Notes: generated by a model not told the origin, from the sequence alone. DNA of 64,000 nt from Macrococcoides caseolyticum (GCF_021366795.1 NZ_JAHCPS010000003.1:62001-126000), one strand, 5' to 3'; positions 1 through 8,337 are shown, counted from the stretch's first letter. Made by a program: numbers and translations.

Positions 1-1269
1 GACAACTTCATGGTCGTTATCTTTAACTGTCATTGATGGATCAATTTTCGTACCATCTGCTGTTTCTAATTTAATGTTCCATTTCACATCTTTTTCCCAA
101 CGTTGTCCCATCGTTCCATTCGGTACAACGATTTGTTTTGAAATATCATCAAATACAACTGGTTTCCATTCACTATGTTCACTCGTATCCCCTAAATCAC
201 TTGAGCGTAGGAAACGACCTGCTTTTAATGTATCTTCATGCGCATCTAACATGATTAAGAACGGCATATCTGTATATTGTTTTGCATAGTTGATAAACAT
301 TGGTTCTTGTCTTTGTTCATAGAACTCATCTAATATTACATGCGTCATCGCTTGTGCAACTGCAGCATCTGTACCTGGATTTGGTGCTAACCAGTTATCT
401 GCGAATTTTACGTTTTCCGCATAATCTGGTGCCACTGAAACCACTTTTGTTCCTTTATAACGTACTTCTGTCATAAAGTGTGCATCTGGTGTACGCGTTA
501 ACGGCACGTTTGAACCCCACATAATAATATAACCTGCGTTATACCAGTCACTTGATTCAGGCACGTCAGTTTGCTCACCCCAAATTTGTGGTGATGCTGG
601 TGGTAAATCGGCATACCAGTCATAGAATGATAACATTTCACCACCTAGTAAAGAGATGAAACGTGCACCTGCCGCGTAACTGATCATACTCATTGCAGGA
701 ATTGGTGTGAATCCAGCAATACGGTCAGGACCATATTTTTTAATGGTGTAAATCAGTTGAGAGGCAATTAATTGTGTCACTTCTCTCCAGTTTACACGTA
801 CATGACCACCCATACCACGTGCTTGTTTGTAACTGCGTGCTTTTTCTGGATCTTCAACGATGGATTGCCACGCACGTACAGGATCCCCATGTTCTTCTAA
901 TGCTTGTTGCCATAAACGCCATAACACACCACGAACATATGGAAATTTAATACGTAACGGTGAATATTCATACCATGAGAACGATGCCCCACGCGGACAA
1001 CCACGAGGCTCAAACTCTGGCATATCAGGACCACATGATGGATAATCAATTTGTTGATTCTCCCAAGTAATAATTCCATTTTTCACAAAGACTTTCCATG
1101 AACATGAACCCGTACAGTTAACACCATGTGTCGTACGAACGACTTTATCATGACTCCAACGTTGACGATACATCTTCTCCCATTCACGACTCTTCTCTTC
1201 TAAAACAGACCAATTGCCATTAAATCTTTCAGTAGGTTTAAAAAAACGTAACCCAGTACCAATTGCCAT
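1..1269 (-). CDS. narG: Respiratory nitrate reductase alpha subunit, 5' part (gene runs off the window)
   Basis: Catalytic molybdopterin subunit of the membrane-bound nitrate reductase, which passes quinol electrons to nitrate during anaerobic growth. Only about the first 423 codons are present. The N-terminus shows the NarG iron-sulfur pattern: His48, Cys52 and Cys56 in THGVNCTGSC and Cys91 in PRGCPRG. The segment GEQTDVPES, which carries the Mo-ligand Asp in NarG enzymes, is also visible. The start at 1269 follows a good Shine-Dalgarno (AGGAGTG). narH, narJ and narI would be expected beyond the left edge. Upstream are a Rex-like site and paired NreC-like boxes, fitting oxygen and nitrate control. 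The family assignment is firm. Confidence 0.96.
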   Translation of the reverse strand, partial: MAIGTGLRFFKPTERFNGNWSVLEEKSREWEKMYRQRWSHDKVVRTTHGVNCTGSCSWKVFVKNGIITWENQQIDYPSCGPDMPEFEPRGCPRGASFSWYEYSPLRIKFPYVRGVLWRLWQQALEEHGDPVRAWQSIVEDPEKARSYKQARGMGGHVRVNWREVTQLIASQLIYTIKKYGPDRIAGFTPIPAMSMISYAAGARFISLLGGEMLSFYDWYADLPPASPQIWGEQTDVPESSDWYNAGYIIMWGSNVPLTRTPDAHFMTEVRYKGTKVVSVAPDYAENVKFADNWLAPNPGTDAAVAQAMTHVILDEFYEQRQEPMFINYAKQYTDMPFLIMLDAHEDTLKAGRFLRSSDLGDTSEHSEWKPVVFDDISKQIVVPNGTMGQRWEKDVKWNIKLETADGTKIDPSMTVKDNDHEVV

Positions 1270-1312
1270 TCATAACACTCCTTTAGTTGCAGATTTGCCC
1301 TCTTAACATAGA

Positions 1313-1330
1313 TTATGAAACTTTTCACAA
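1313..1330 (-). promoter_or_regulatory. Rex-like operator before narG
   Basis: TTATGAAACTTTTCACAA matches the staphylococcal Rex pattern TTGTGAA-N4-TTCACAA at 13 of 14 arm positions. It lies between the NreC-like boxes and narG, where a repressor would block the promoter. Rex is an NADH/NAD+ sensor. Regulation is inferred. Confidence 0.5.
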
Positions 1331-1341
1331 TTGATTGGTAT

Positions 1342-1375
1342 TGGGGATTTCCCTAAGGATGTAGGGGAAACCCTA
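1342..1375. promoter_or_regulatory. Paired NreC-like GC-rich palindromes
   Basis: TAGGGGAAACCCTA (1362-1375) is a TAGGG-N4-CCCTA dyad, and TGGGGATTTCCCTA (1342-1355) is a one-mismatch copy 20 bp away, about two helical turns. Staphylococcal NreC, the regulator of the oxygen-sensing NreBC system, is known to bind a GC-rich palindrome upstream of narG. The boxes stand out sharply in AT-rich intergenic DNA. Confidence 0.65.
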
Positions 1376-1521
1376 GAATGATTCTGTATGAGTGAACGTT
1401 TTGGGTAGTTTATCGCCCACTCAACTTTCATTACAATTCATTAATAATTGTCACGAAAATATAAAAAATACTTTGGCAAATTTTCACGATAATATAGTGA
1501 ATACTTTTTCAGGAGGATACT

Positions 1522-2415
1522 ATGTTTTTAAAATTGCATGCACCAGATGATTATATTAATTACTTATTGACCGCTGAGTTTCGAACAACGTTAGATCATA
1601 ATGATTATCGTAATCTACAGCAATACAAGAGAGGTCTTCAAGGGGAAGGGAAATTTTATAACCTCATAAAAGATATTAAAGGTATTGTTTGTTTATGGGA
1701 TTTAGTTTTGAATATTAACGGCGAAGTTCAATATGATTTTCTAATTATTAGTGACAAGAGAATCATTCACATTGATATCAAAAATTATTCTGGTATTTAT
1801 CATTATCAAGATGGTAATTTTCAGAATGAGAGTGGGTATGTACATCAAGGATTAATTAGTCAACTCGAGCGCGCTCACACAAAGTTAGAACAGTTCGTAA
1901 AACATCATAATTTAGATTATCAAGTATTCAGTAGATTACTATTTATCAATCCTAATTTTAGATTAGATCATTACACAGGAGACAAACGTATCATGTTCCT
2001 GCATCAACTTGATACTTTTTTGGATTATTTAAGACAAAAAACATATTCAGAAATTGATGTTCAAACGGGGCATTTATTATGTAATCATCACTCACCTATT
2101 TCTAGAAATCGAATACATTATTATCCTTATGAAACGATGATCAAAGGTGTTCAATGCAAACAATGTGGCGCGATTGGTACATTTGTAGCACAAACTCAAA
2201 GAATAATGATGTGTAGTTGTGGTTCTCAAATATCTAAAGAAGCTTATATATTACAAGCAATTGATGAAATCACGCTTCTTAAAACCACCCCATTCAAAAG
2301 GAAAGAATTAAATGATTATACCAAAGTAAATGTTTCTACCATCAAAAGATATTTAAAAAAATATTGCAATATTGTTGGTAATAACAAAAGTTCGAGATAT
2401 GTAAAAAATGAGTGA
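1522..2415 (+). CDS. NERD-domain protein with C-terminal zinc ribbon
   Basis: A 297-residue protein with an N-terminal NERD (nuclease-related) domain: GLQGEGKF near residue 38, YDFLIIS near 71 and HIDIKNY near 83 form the restriction-nuclease-like acidic/Lys core. Around residues 210-235 a CxxC...CxC zinc ribbon follows, then a basic helical tail. No signal peptide or membrane segment is seen, so it is probably cytoplasmic. The start is set by AGGAGG at 1511. The stop codon lies inside the first hairpin of a downstream repeat. The DNA substrate and biological role are unknown; divergence from narG does not by itself imply a respiratory function. Confidence 0.8.
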   Translation: MFLKLHAPDDYINYLLTAEFRTTLDHNDYRNLQQYKRGLQGEGKFYNLIKDIKGIVCLWDLVLNINGEVQYDFLIISDKRIIHIDIKNYSGIYHYQDGNFQNESGYVHQGLISQLERAHTKLEQFVKHHNLDYQVFSRLLFINPNFRLDHYTGDKRIMFLHQLDTFLDYLRQKTYSEIDVQTGHLLCNHHSPISRNRIHYYPYETMIKGVQCKQCGAIGTFVAQTQRIMMCSCGSQISKEAYILQAIDEITLLKTTPFKRKELNDYTKVNVSTIKRYLKKYCNIVGNNKSSRYVKNE

Positions 2416-2493
2416 GCCGCAAACACTTCTTCCGGCTCACTCATACCCATATTTAACCTCGAGTGAGCTGCAAACATCTCTTCCGGCTCACTC
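2408..2493. repeat. Two tandem GAGTGAGC hairpin repeats
   Basis: Unit 1 pairs ATGAGTGAGCCG (2408-2419) with CGGCTCACTCAT (2433-2444), a perfect 12-bp stem. Unit 2 pairs GAGTGAGCTG (2461-2470) with CGGCTCACTC (2484-2493). The loops are also alike (CAAACA..CTCTTC type), so this looks like duplication of an element rather than two independent terminators. No T tract follows either unit. Confidence 0.8.
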
Positions 2494-2530
2494 ACCCCAG
2501 AAATACCAAAAACTACACCCCAAACAAAAT

Positions 2531-2566
2531 AGAGTAATCGACAAACTTTCATCGACTACTCTTTTT
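2531..2566. terminator. Bidirectional intrinsic terminator
   Basis: AGAGTAATCGA (2531-2541) pairs with TCGACTACTCT (2552-2562) with one mismatch. A T run follows on the plus strand and an ATTTTG stretch on the minus strand. It lies between the converging NERD gene and the oxidoreductase gene. Confidence 0.7.
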
Positions 2567-2572
2567 CATACG

Positions 2573-4930
2573 TTATTGAGGTATTTCTTCTAAATCAGCT
2601 ATTGGTTTTTCTACATATTCACGGTCTTTCTTTGCATGGAATCGGTCTGCTTTTTCAATTTTCACTGTAACATTAAAGTCCGGAATTTGTGCGAAAGATT
2701 CATAGCGTCCGTGTGGTAATAAGAAATTGCCTTCCGGGAAATAAACTTCTACATTTGTCGGTAATATATCAACAAATTTTGCACGGCCTTGGAATACACC
2801 ATATTGGTTGTGTACAACGATACCTTCACCTTCTGCAATACTTAAACGTTTACCATCTTCAGCTGACATTAATACATCATTACGGCCACCGCCATTAAAT
2901 GCTTCTTTATCACTATAAATCATTGAGTTAAATTGTTTACCTCGACGTGTTGTCAGTACAAAATCATCTGGTTCTTTATTTAAATCAGGAATATCTACCG
3001 TAATTAAATGGCCTTTGCCGTCTGGCGTTGGACAAATACCATCTTCACACAACCAAGCACCACCCCATTGGAATACGTCACCTTGTTTACTTAAATATTG
3101 AATACCGTCATAATTAGGGTTTGCTTTTGCGATTTCTGCACGGATTGCTGCACCATCTTCGAAATGTACTTTATCATAACTTTCAGGCTTAATACGTTTC
3201 GCTAAATCTAAGTAAATCTTCCATTCTGATCGCGCTTCTTTAATCACATTAGCATTACCTTTAATTTCTGGTGAGAAGTATACCATACGCTCTGTTGAAG
3301 TAGACGTTCCACCACCATCTTGTTCATAACGTGTCTTCGCTGGTAATACAATAACTGTCTCTTTTGCTTCTAATAATGTAGACGTATTTAAAATAATATC
3401 CTGATGAACACGTAATTCTAAATTCGTTAATGCACGTTCAACATAATCGGGTTCTGGCATTGTTTCTAAGAAGTTGCCACCTGACATGTAATATGCTTTT
3501 AATTTATGTTCATGATCTTCTGGTAATAGTGCGCTTTCTAAAGTGACACCGACAGAATGACCTTGCCAGTCTGGTAACTCAAACCCCCATAGTTCTTCGA
3601 TACGTGCTTTATTCTTCGCATCAAAATCACCGCCTGGTAATACGAATGGATCAGCACCCATTTCACCAGATCCTTGTACTGAAGAGTGACCACGAAACGG
3701 CATTAAACCTGCATGTTTACGTCCTAAATGACCACGTAATAATGCTAAGTTCGCAACCTGTGAAATATTATCTGTTGCAAATTCATGCATTGTTAATCCC
3801 ATTGCCCATGCGTATACTGCATTTTTACTGTTGGCAAGTAGCTCTGATAATTCAATAATACGTGCTTTTGTCACGCCACTTGATTGCTCGATAGCTTCCC
3901 ATGTGATTGATTCAACTTTTGCTTTTAAATCTTCAATCCCTGTAACATGTTCCGCAATAAATTTGTGATTTAACGCACTACCAACACGTACCGCTTCCAT
4001 CTCAAACCAATGCTTCATAATCCCATGCATAAACGCGATATCTCCACCAATATTCACTTGATAGAAGTCATCAGCTATTTTCGTTCCAAATAATGCTGAT
4101 TCCATAACTGAAGGTATCCAGTATTTATCCATTGCAGGCTCTCTGTATGGATTGATAACGATTATCTTCGTACCACGTTTCTTCGCTTCTAACATGTACT
4201 TGCTTGAAACCGGTGAAGAATTAGATGCTACTGAACCCCAGAATACAAGGACATCTGTTCCAATCCAGTCTTGGTAGTTAGCAGTAGATGCACCGACACC
4301 AATTGAACGTTTCATCGCCGTTTTACTTGGTGAGTGGCATATACGTGATGCATTATCAATATGGTTTGTTCCTAAGAAGCGAGATACTTTTGCTGCGACA
4401 TAGTAGGATTCATTTGTAATACCACGTGCTGTTAAATAAAATGCTGTCTGTTTCGGTGTAACTGATTTAAATTTATCTGCAATTAAATCCATAGCGGCAT
4501 CCCAAGAAATACGACTAAAACGGTCTTCGCCTTTACGACGAATTAATGGATATGGAATACGACCTAATTCACGCAATTCCTTACTTGATAATTTTTTCAA
4601 CTCAGAAATCGGTTGATGCAACACTTCCTGTTTAATCGCAGGTGCAGTATTTAAACGCAATACACTAAAACGTGTTGTACACATATGTGGGCCTGTTAAC
4701 GTTTGGTCTTTTAAACCACTTACACCTAATGCACATCCGTCACATACGCCTTGTGTTAATATATTTTTGGCATAATTTAAGTTATCTCTGTTATCCCAGG
4801 CAATTTTCATTGTGTCTCGAATATGATGTGGCTTTACGCGTCCTAAACCGAATGGTACAGGACTTACCCATAAGTCAGGTCTGATCGTATGGTCTTTTTT
4901 CATTGGACCCATATGTTTTGTTTTTCCCAT
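2573..4930 (-). CDS. FdhF/YdeP-family molybdopterin oxidoreductase
   Basis: About 785 residues, the size and layout of the FdhF/YdeP family of molybdopterin oxidoreductases, often annotated as a formate dehydrogenase alpha subunit. N-terminal cysteines in GVCDGCALGVSG suggest a cluster-binding motif. The Mo-bis-MGD core and the C-terminal molydopterin-binding domain (VLTTRRGKQFN) are recognisable. GGAGG lies 8 nt before the ATG at 4930, favouring this start over an upstream GTG. It is divergent from fdhD, whose product sulfurates the cofactor of formate dehydrogenases; this supports a formate-related role, but the substrate is not proven. Confidence 0.85.
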   Translation of the reverse strand: MGKTKHMGPMKKDHTIRPDLWVSPVPFGLGRVKPHHIRDTMKIAWDNRDNLNYAKNILTQGVCDGCALGVSGLKDQTLTGPHMCTTRFSVLRLNTAPAIKQEVLHQPISELKKLSSKELRELGRIPYPLIRRKGEDRFSRISWDAAMDLIADKFKSVTPKQTAFYLTARGITNESYYVAAKVSRFLGTNHIDNASRICHSPSKTAMKRSIGVGASTANYQDWIGTDVLVFWGSVASNSSPVSSKYMLEAKKRGTKIIVINPYREPAMDKYWIPSVMESALFGTKIADDFYQVNIGGDIAFMHGIMKHWFEMEAVRVGSALNHKFIAEHVTGIEDLKAKVESITWEAIEQSSGVTKARIIELSELLANSKNAVYAWAMGLTMHEFATDNISQVANLALLRGHLGRKHAGLMPFRGHSSVQGSGEMGADPFVLPGGDFDAKNKARIEELWGFELPDWQGHSVGVTLESALLPEDHEHKLKAYYMSGGNFLETMPEPDYVERALTNLELRVHQDIILNTSTLLEAKETVIVLPAKTRYEQDGGGTSTSTERMVYFSPEIKGNANVIKEARSEWKIYLDLAKRIKPESYDKVHFEDGAAIRAEIAKANPNYDGIQYLSKQGDVFQWGGAWLCEDGICPTPDGKGHLITVDIPDLNKEPDDFVLTTRRGKQFNSMIYSDKEAFNGGGRNDVLMSAEDGKRLSIAEGEGIVVHNQYGVFQGRAKFVDILPTNVEVYFPEGNFLLPHGRYESFAQIPDFNVTVKIEKADRFHAKKDREYVEKPIADLEEIPQ

Positions 4931-4976
4931 GATGTTTACCTCCACTTTTATACTATAATTATTATAATACCCCTAT

Positions 4977-4990
4977 TGTAAGCGCTTTTA
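4977..4990. promoter_or_regulatory. Possible CcpA cre site in the fdh/fdhD promoter region
   Basis: TGTAAGCGCTTTTA matches the cre core (TG-N-AARCG) well but lacks the conserved C near the 3' end. It overlaps a plausible -35 for the minus-strand oxidoreductase gene. Carbon control is inferred. Confidence 0.35.
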
Positions 4991-5082
4991 CAACATTATA
5001 TCTTGATTATATAGATTATAAAAATTTATTTATTCTATTTTGACTGAGCTATTATATAATTGTTTTACGAGGAGTGATATGG

Positions 5083-5871
5083 ATGGGACATGTTGTATAT
5101 CAGGAGAAAAATATTTTGAAATATATTGATGGTCAACTCGTACAATTGGAAGATACAATTGCTAATGAGTTTCCACTTACGCTATATATCAATAAAGAAG
5201 AGTTCGCAACAATTGTATGTACTCCAAAATATTTACGTGAACTTGCTATTGGATTTTTAGCTTCTGAGGGCGTGATTAGAAAGCATAGCGATATAAAAAG
5301 TTTTCATCTTGATGATTCTAAAGGACTTTGCCATATTGAACTAACGAATAATGTCGATACGACACAAAGTCAATTTACAAAACGTATGATTAGTTCTTGT
5401 TGCGGCAAAAGCCGACAGTTTTATTTTGTAAATGATATGAAAACATCAAAGATTGCAACAACAAATCGTACAATAACCCCAAATGAAATTTTAAAACTGA
5501 TGCATACTATGCAAAGTCAAAGTACTGATTTTAAAGTGACGGGTGGGTTACATAATGCTTGTCTCAGCGATGGCCATGATTTTTATTTACATAGAAATGA
5601 TATTGGTCGCCATAATGCTTTAGACAAACTGTATGGACACTGTATATTAAATAATATTCCAATTCGTGATAAAGTTTTAATCTTCTCGGGGAGAATTTCA
5701 TCAGAAATATTAATTAAAGCTTCTAAAATAGGTGTTGGTATTATATTAAGTAAATCTGCTCCAACAGATTTAGCGATAGGGTTAGCTGAGGATCTAAATA
5801 TTACAGCGGTTGGATTTGTTCGAAATGATTCATTTAATGTTTACAGTCATCCAGAAAGAATCATCGTTTAA
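5083..5871 (+). CDS. fdhD: FdhD, formate dehydrogenase sulfurtransferase
   Basis: About 262 residues. FdhD carries sulfur from a cysteine desulfurase to the molybdenum cofactor of formate dehydrogenases. The cysteine pair in SSCCGKSR near residue 105, the GGLHNA and DIGRHNALDKLYG motifs and the FSGRISSEIL block match the family. AGGAG at 5070-5074 is 8 nt before the ATG at 5083, preferred over an upstream GTG. It is divergent from the predicted client enzyme and shares its intergenic region. It is cytoplasmic. Confidence 0.95.
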   Translation: MGHVVYQEKNILKYIDGQLVQLEDTIANEFPLTLYINKEEFATIVCTPKYLRELAIGFLASEGVIRKHSDIKSFHLDDSKGLCHIELTNNVDTTQSQFTKRMISSCCGKSRQFYFVNDMKTSKIATTNRTITPNEILKLMHTMQSQSTDFKVTGGLHNACLSDGHDFYLHRNDIGRHNALDKLYGHCILNNIPIRDKVLIFSGRISSEILIKASKIGVGIILSKSAPTDLAIGLAEDLNITAVGFVRNDSFNVYSHPERIIV

Positions 5872-5906
5872 GGGATAGAACAGAAATTATCATTACATCA
5901 AACATT

Positions 5907-5952
5907 CGAACACAAGGATCAATTACACGATTGATTCTTGTGTTCGATTTTT
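5907..5952 (+). terminator. Terminator after fdhD
   Basis: CGAACACAAGGATCAAT (5907-5923) pairs with ATTGATTCTTGTGTTCG (5930-5946), giving a long stem followed by a T run. Confidence 0.9.
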
Positions 5953-5967
5953 ACATAGGGTAGCACT

Positions 5968-6261
5968 TTATTCTCTGCTGCTTCCTTTTAATTGTATCGT
6001 GCCAGCAAGTTTCAACTGTCTGCCATATGTTACTTTGTATTCAATGACGTCATTCGCTTGAAATAAATCCAGATGGAGTAACTCATCTATGTAAACGTCA
6101 TTTTTAAACATTGCCTGATGAGAAAGCATGTGTGGAATATTGAGCACTTTTACGACCTTATGCATCACCATATTTCCTGGCACTGTATCACTCAAGCTTG
6201 CACAATGACCGACTGCTCGCCAATATAATTTCACGTCATCTGCTGAAATTTGAAACTGCAT
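5968..6261 (-). CDS. Hypothetical protein, possible hotdog/MaoC-like C-terminal half
   Basis: A 97-residue protein starting MQFQISADDVKLYW. The opening resembles the start of MaoC-like hotdog domains, and the NMVMHKVVKVLNI and VIEYKVTYGRQL segments fit alternating strands; this resemblance is by eye and weak. It overlaps the end of the upstream gene by 26 nt in another frame, and GAGG lies 6 nt before its ATG. Removing one C from the CCCC run at the overlap would fuse the two into one double-domain protein. The function is unknown. Confidence 0.6.
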   Translation of the reverse strand: MQFQISADDVKLYWRAVGHCASLSDTVPGNMVMHKVVKVLNIPHMLSHQAMFKNDVYIDELLHLDLFQANDVIEYKVTYGRQLKLAGTIQLKGSSRE

Positions 6262-6577
6262 GGGGCACCTCTTCTAAATATGTTGATAGAACATTCGCTT
6301 TTAATTTCCCATTTAAATAATAACTCGTCTCATATGTATAGTGTTTCGTTTGTTTAATCGTTCTTTCATCTAATAACACAATCTCAACGTCATATTTTGT
6401 TTCTGTAATGAGATGATTACAAGTCACGGTTTGCTTTAAGTGATGACGATGTATGTTTTCTTTACAATATGTTGAAACATACCATGCTTTAATCAATAGA
6501 ACATCGGGTACAAAATAATTGGATCCGTTCATTAATGATACGTCTTCAGCAGAAAAACTAATCGAAAAAGCCTCCAC
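6236..6577 (-). CDS. Hypothetical protein, possible hotdog/MaoC-like N-terminal half
   Basis: A 113-residue protein whose opening (FSISFSAEDVSLMNG) resembles the start of the following gene product (MQFQISADDVKLYW), suggesting two related domains. The start is uncertain: the listed GTG has only a weak GGGG upstream, while a good GGAGG sits just inside the frame. No membrane segment or signal peptide is seen. The pair lies downstream of fdhD in a convergent arrangement. The function is not recognised. Confidence 0.55.
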   Translation of the reverse strand: MEAFSISFSAEDVSLMNGSNYFVPDVLLIKAWYVSTYCKENIHRHHLKQTVTCNHLITETKYDVEIVLLDERTIKQTKHYTYETSYYLNGKLKANVLSTYLEEVPHAVSNFSR

Positions 6578-6686
6578 ACTATTTCCCCACGCTTTCTTGT
6601 ATTTGATAAGAAAACATAATTCTACTTCTATTACTATATTTTATCATGAAGTGTGTAATATTTCTTTTTAAATATAAGAAAAAAAA

Positions 6687-6712
6687 TTTACGCACATTAA
6701 TCTATGCGTAAA
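6687..6712 (-). terminator. Terminator overlapping the bioY 3' end
   Basis: ATGCGTAAA and TTTACGCAC form a stem read on the minus strand, followed by a T-rich run. The stem includes the last bioY codons. Confidence 0.65.
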
Positions 6713-7248
6713 CTTTTTCTGATAGATGGGTTATGACGTAACTTCACTGCTAAAAATGCAGCAATTAAACCTTTAATACAATCCCCTGGAATAAATACTA
6801 ACACTGATTTCAATGCAGTAAATAAGTCTTGTTTTAAGTTTAACCCCATAAAAATGCCGCCAATCAAATTACATAGTAATGCACCAACCAATACATTAAC
6901 TATAAATACTTGCCATACTTTAGGAGATTTCATGCGCTCTACTGCTAGCCCAATTAGAAATGCTACGAGTGGAAAAGATAAAATATAGCCACCTGTCGGT
7001 CCAAAAAATAATCCGAAGCCCCCACGTCCGCCTGATAATACAGGTAAACCAATCGCCACTAATATTATAAAAATTAAAACAGATAAACCACCTAAACGAC
7101 TACCCAGTAAACATCCTGCTAAAATATAACCTAAATTCTGAAATGTGAAGGGGACAGGAATACCTGGGATACTGATTGGTGGCAATAGTCCTAATACAGC
7201 GATTAATGCTGTAAACATACCTACAATTACTAAATCTTTCGTCTTCAT
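6697..7248 (-). CDS. bioY: BioY biotin transporter substrate-binding component
   Basis: About 183 residues, the substrate-capture (S) component of an energy-coupling-factor biotin transporter in the cytoplasmic membrane. The PISIPGIPVPFTFQNLGYILAG region, the GGRGGFGLFFGPTGGY motif and the C-terminal FIPGDCIKG are BioY hallmarks; six hydrophobic segments are apparent. The chosen ATG (7248) has GAGG 6 nt upstream; an ATG four codons earlier is possible. A BirA-like box lies upstream, implying biotin repression. No EcfA/EcfT genes adjoin it, so it probably uses a shared module or works alone. Confidence 0.93.
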   Translation of the reverse strand: MKTKDLVIVGMFTALIAVLGLLPPISIPGIPVPFTFQNLGYILAGCLLGSRLGGLSVLIFIILVAIGLPVLSGGRGGFGLFFGPTGGYILSFPLVAFLIGLAVERMKSPKVWQVFIVNVLVGALLCNLIGGIFMGLNLKQDLFTALKSVLVFIPGDCIKGLIAAFLAVKLRHNPSIRKSLRID

Positions 7249-7291
7249 ATTAAGCCTCATTTCTCACAGAATAACCCTATTATAGCAATAC

Positions 7292-7321
7292 TGTTAACCT
7301 AAATAAATATAAAGTTTACAA
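7292..7321 (-). promoter_or_regulatory. BirA (biotin repressor) box
   Basis: TGTTAACC (7292-7299), 14 bp, then GTTTACAA (7314-7321) fits the Firmicute BirA operator with its widely spaced inverted arms. It lies just upstream of a minus-strand TATAAT near 7276-7281 that would drive bioY. Confidence 0.75.
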
Positions 7322-7327
7322 TCATTC

Positions 7328-7355
7328 TAAAAAAAACTGAGGCTTTTGCCTCAGT
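7328..7355 (-). terminator. Terminator after the fhuD2-like gene
   Basis: ACTGAGGC and GCCTCAGT form an 8-bp stem with a 4-nt loop, followed on the minus strand by eight T residues. Confidence 0.85.
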
Positions 7356-7373
7356 CTATTATCTATTCAACGC

Positions 7374-8303
7374 CTATTTCTCTAATTTCAATAATGCTTC
7401 TTTTAACACTTTACGTTGATGTTCTAAAGAAATCGGATCATTAAACCAGAAATCTTCTGAATCGTATTGGACGAGTTTATTATTTTTAACTGCGTCCATG
7501 TTTTTCCACACTTTAGATTCCGTTACTGTATTAGAAATTTTACCAGTGTCACTAGATACAAGAACGACATCTCCTGCATAATCACCTAAACTTTCTGCAG
7601 AAACTTTCTTCCAGCCGGTCGGTTTAACATCTTTTGTGATTTTATCTTGCATCTTTAATCCGAATGCTTGATAAATAATTTCAGATCCACGACCCCAGTT
7701 ATCCCCATAAACATAAATTTCTTTTTGGAAGGACTCGAAGATTGAATATGTTTTGTCGTCACCTAAATGTTTCTTAATTTCTTCGCCATCTTTTTTCGTT
7801 TCTTTATTCCATTGATCAACAAATGCTTTTGCTTCTTTTTCTTTGCCTACAATTTGACCTAATAATTCATGCACGTCCAGGTAACCATGCTTTGTATATG
7901 TGAACGGAATTGTCGGAGCAATTTTTGCGTATTTTGCATTATCTTTATCTGTATCAAACGTTAATATTAAGTCAGGTTTTAATTTAATAATTTTTTCAAT
8001 TTCACCTGGATTTAATTTCTCAACACCTTTTAACTTTGGCTTTAAAATATCTGATTGAAATGCATATTGATCTGCACCAACGGGTTTCACACCTAAATCG
8101 AGTAAGTTACCTACATAACTTGCACCCATCACGACAATACGTTTTGGTTCTTTTGGAATTTTAATCGTTTTACCATTATCTAATTTGAAATCTACCATTT
8201 CAGCCTTACCTGATGTATCTTTTGATTCTTTTTTCTCACTTGTTCCACCACATGCAGCAAGTACCATAATACACGCAATAAAGAGCGCTAATAACTTTTT
8301 CAT
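7374..8303 (-). CDS. fhuD2: Iron(III)-hydroxamate siderophore-binding lipoprotein, FhuD2-like
   Basis: A 309-residue surface lipoprotein that captures hydroxamate siderophores and delivers them to the FhuBGC-type ABC transporter. The signal peptide ends in the lipobox LAAC (Cys about 18). Blocks such as YGDNWGRGSEIIYQAFGLKMQ and FWFNDPISLEHQRK match S. aureus FhuD2 closely. As in S. aureus, it stands apart from the permease and ATPase genes. GGAGG precedes the ATG, and a Fur box lies just upstream, so iron repression is expected. Confidence 0.92.
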   Translation of the reverse strand: MKKLLALFIACIMVLAACGGTSEKKESKDTSGKAEMVDFKLDNGKTIKIPKEPKRIVVMGASYVGNLLDLGVKPVGADQYAFQSDILKPKLKGVEKLNPGEIEKIIKLKPDLILTFDTDKDNAKYAKIAPTIPFTYTKHGYLDVHELLGQIVGKEKEAKAFVDQWNKETKKDGEEIKKHLGDDKTYSIFESFQKEIYVYGDNWGRGSEIIYQAFGLKMQDKITKDVKPTGWKKVSAESLGDYAGDVVLVSSDTGKISNTVTESKVWKNMDAVKNNKLVQYDSEDFWFNDPISLEHQRKVLKEALLKLEK

Positions 8304-8318
8304 TTTTCCATCCTCCTA

Positions 8319-8337
8319 ATTGAGATTGATTATCAAT
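8319..8337 (-). promoter_or_regulatory. Fur box
   Basis: ATTGAGATTGATTATCAAT is a near-consensus Fur operator with the 3' half GATTATCAAT intact, immediately upstream of the siderophore-binding lipoprotein gene. Confidence 0.8.

Noticed and set aside
1477-1503. Rex site in the NERD promoter (TTCAC..GTGAA)
   Set aside because: The arms are in the opposite orientation to Rex half sites and 9 bp apart; it is better explained as part of the direct repeat.
2316-2593. Open frames over the GAGTGAGC hairpins, with repeated peptides on both strands
   Set aside because: They arise from the repeat itself, lack ribosome-binding sites and overlap the NERD gene end and terminator.
6563-6577. AUU start for the first hypothetical gene after GGAGG at 6571-6575
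   Set aside because: An AUU 8 nt after GGAGG would fit, but there is no homologue alignment to support it as there is for mnhE.
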